A stretch of DNA of 6,522 nucleotides from Bacteroidota bacterium (GTDB lineage: Bacteria > Bacteroidota > Bacteroidia > Flavobacteriales_D > Crocinitomicaceae): contig JAJRQP010000360.1 of NCBI GenBank assembly GCA_024280195.1, positions 1 through 6,522 of the forward strand, in the 5' to 3' direction. The translations under genes were made by a program, and so were the position numbers. The notes below the pieces were generated by a model that did not search any database, was not told where the DNA came from, and saw nothing but the letters and a program-made list of their open reading frames with translations. This document shows, in pieces, positions 5,117-6,522 of the stretch (positions are counted from its first letter, which is position 1; each line of letters starts with the position of its first letter).

Positions 5117-6522
5117 ATGAGCGAGGAGCAAAATATAGATCTAGAAAAGGAAAGGAAAGAAATTCTAAATGCCTTTCGTGGTTTATTGCGCGCCCATAAA
5201 AGAAGAACCAAAGAGGATACACGAATTATTCGTAAAGCATTTGATGTTGCAGTAGATGCACATTCTCACATGCGAAGAAAATCTGGAGAACCTTACATTT
5301 ATCATCCGATTGCAGTTGCAAGAATTGCTGTTGATGAAATGGGATTGGGAACAACAGCTATTGTGTGCGCCTTGTTACACGATACAGTCGAGGATACGCA
5401 CATCACACTCGAGGATATCGAAGATTTATTCGGGGCAGAGGTTCGGTTGATTATTGATGGACTAACTAAAATACCAGAAGTTTTTGACGAGACCGTATCC
5501 ATTCAAGCAGAGAATTTTAGAAAGATGGTACTCACCATTTCTGACGATATACGTGTAGTTCTCATTAAATTAGCTGATCGTTTGCATAACATGCGAACTT
5601 TGGGAAGCATGCGGCATGACAAGCAACTAAAAATTGCTTCTGAAACTAAATTTCTATACGCCCCTTTGGCACATCGCTTGGGAATTTATGCTGTTAAAAC
5701 TGAGCTAGAGGACTTGGCTTTTCTTTATACGGAGCCAAAAATTTATGAGGAGATAGAGAATAAGTTAAAGTCATCGCAAGATGCTCGAAATCGCTTTATC
5801 CGAAAATTTACTCTACCTATTAAGGAGTCCTTACTGCACGAAGGTTATATTTTTAAAATAAAAGTCCGAACCAAAGCTATTTCTTCTATTTGGAGAAAAA
5901 TGAAAACCAAAGGGATTCCTTTTGAGGAGGTTTATGACATATTTGCGATTCGTATTATTGTCGATACACCTCCAGAACTGGAAAAACCGGATTGCTGGAG
6001 AATTTATTCTTTGGTGACTGATTTTTATCAACCTAGTCCGGATAGATTGCGTGATTGGATTTCTACACCTCGGGCAAATGGTTATGAATCATTACACACG
6101 ACAGTAATGTCGAAAACAGGGAAGTGGGTAGAAGTGCAAATTCGTTCTAAACGAATGGATGAAATAGCCGAGAAAGGATTGGCTGCTCATTATCGTTATA
6201 AAGAATCGAAGAAAGGCGACAGTAAATTCGATCGTTGGGTTTCAGAGATTCGTGCGTTAATGGAGAATGCAAACATGGATGCAATGGATTTTGTGAATGA
6301 ATTCAAATTGAATTTATTTACGGATGAGATTTACATTTTTACGCCAAAAGGCGATTTGCGCGTTTTACCTACCGGAGCAACGATTTTAGACTTTGCTTAC
6401 GACATTCATACGCAAATTGGGGATAAATGTATCGGTGCTAAAGTGAACAATCGACTCGTTCCATTGAGTTATCAGTTAGAAAGTGGGAATCAAGTAGAAA
6501 TCATCACTTCATCGAAGCAGAA
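5117..6522 (+). CDS. Bifunctional (p)ppGpp synthetase/hydrolase, RelA/SpoT family (3'-truncated)
   Basis: The frame is open from the ATG at 5117 to the right edge, giving 468 complete codons of a family usually near 730-740 residues. An in-frame TAA at 5105 leaves this as the first ATG. The HD hydrolase domain (about 40-195) is intact: RKSGEPYIYHP (Arg54, His63), HDTVEDT (His88, Asp89, Glu92, Asp93) and LADRLHNMRT (Asp154, Asn158). The synthetase domain (about 240-365) has Arg251/Lys253, YDIFAIR with Asp274, NGYESLHT (Tyr323) and VEVQIR with catalytic Glu339. Residues 310-313 are RLRD, a variant of the basic RXKD motif typical of bifunctional Rel/SpoT and unlike the acidic EXDD of RelA. The protein should therefore both make and degrade (p)ppGpp. 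A TGS domain occupies about 403-464; the helical and ACT regulatory domains lie beyond the window. It makes the alarmone of the stringent response. No Shine-Dalgarno is seen; translation may be coupled to the gene five bases upstream. Confidence 0.96.
   Translation, partial: MSEEQNIDLEKERKEILNAFRGLLRAHKRRTKEDTRIIRKAFDVAVDAHSHMRRKSGEPYIYHPIAVARIAVDEMGLGTTAIVCALLHDTVEDTHITLEDIEDLFGAEVRLIIDGLTKIPEVFDETVSIQAENFRKMVLTISDDIRVVLIKLADRLHNMRTLGSMRHDKQLKIASETKFLYAPLAHRLGIYAVKTELEDLAFLYTEPKIYEEIENKLKSSQDARNRFIRKFTLPIKESLLHEGYIFKIKVRTKAISSIWRKMKTKGIPFEEVYDIFAIRIIVDTPPELEKPDCWRIYSLVTDFYQPSPDRLRDWISTPRANGYESLHTTVMSKTGKWVEVQIRSKRMDEIAEKGLAAHYRYKESKKGDSKFDRWVSEIRALMENANMDAMDFVNEFKLNLFTDEIYIFTPKGDLRVLPTGATILDFAYDIHTQIGDKCIGAKVNNRLVPLSYQLESGNQVEIITSSKQ

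Noticed and set aside
5256..5502. Short open frames on both strands within the start of the rsh gene
   Set aside because: They lie inside the HD hydrolase domain of the long plus-strand frame beginning at 5117, which carries the complete family motifs; these are shadows.
1..6522. A defence island, mobile element, CRISPR array or new multi-gene system
   Set aside because: All five genes belong to well-known families, the remaining gaps are 151 bases or less once the terminator is counted, and there are no transposase, integrase, spacer-repeat or tRNA signatures.

Overview
The window reads as chromosomal DNA from a marine- or freshwater-type Bacteroidota, most likely Flavobacteriales. Three things suggest this. 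The DNA is AT-rich. The first protein ends in a type IX secretion (T9SS) sorting domain, a hallmark of this phylum. The gene starts lack Shine-Dalgarno sequences, and one promoter carries a perfect Bacteroidota -7 box (TAnnTTTG). The genus cannot be named from the sequence alone.

Layout, left to right. (1) Positions 1-937 (+) hold the 3' end of a large secreted or cell-surface protein. It has two tandem 76-residue HYR-like/Ig-like modules, one more Ig-like module and a C-terminal T9SS sorting domain, followed by a strong intrinsic terminator. (2) Positions 985-1135 are a gene-free convergent junction. (3) Positions 1136-2497 (-) hold an exported M28-family zinc metallopeptidase of the carboxypeptidase Q type, with signal peptide, PA domain and a complete set of metal and catalytic residues. 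(4) Positions 2498-2631 are a divergent control region with an eight-unit degenerate heptamer array and a -7 box pointing at the next gene. (5) Positions 2632-3729 (+) hold ychF, the translation-associated ATPase. (6) Positions 3730-3833 are filled by an inverted pair of octamer-repeat arrays. (7) Positions 3834-5111 (+) hold fumarylacetoacetase, the last step of phenylalanine/tyrosine catabolism. (8) From 5117 to the right edge (+) is a bifunctional RelA/SpoT-type (p)ppGpp synthetase/hydrolase. It starts 5 bases after fumarylacetoacetase and is cut by the window end inside or just after its TGS domain.

How the genes relate. The fumarylacetoacetase and rsh genes are almost certainly co-transcribed. 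ychF may feed into the same transcript through the inverted octamer array, since no clear promoter or poly-U terminator lies between them. This places an aromatic amino-acid breakdown enzyme, the stringent-response enzyme and a ribosome-linked ATPase on one strand. That is suggestive of a growth/starvation grouping but proves no functional link. The peptidase and the surface protein are independent units.

I see no CRISPR, tRNA, rRNA, transposase, phage or defence system, and no clear new biological system. The least ordinary signals are the two periodic intergenic arrays, the uneven identity between the two HYR modules, and the tight fumarylacetoacetase-rsh pairing.
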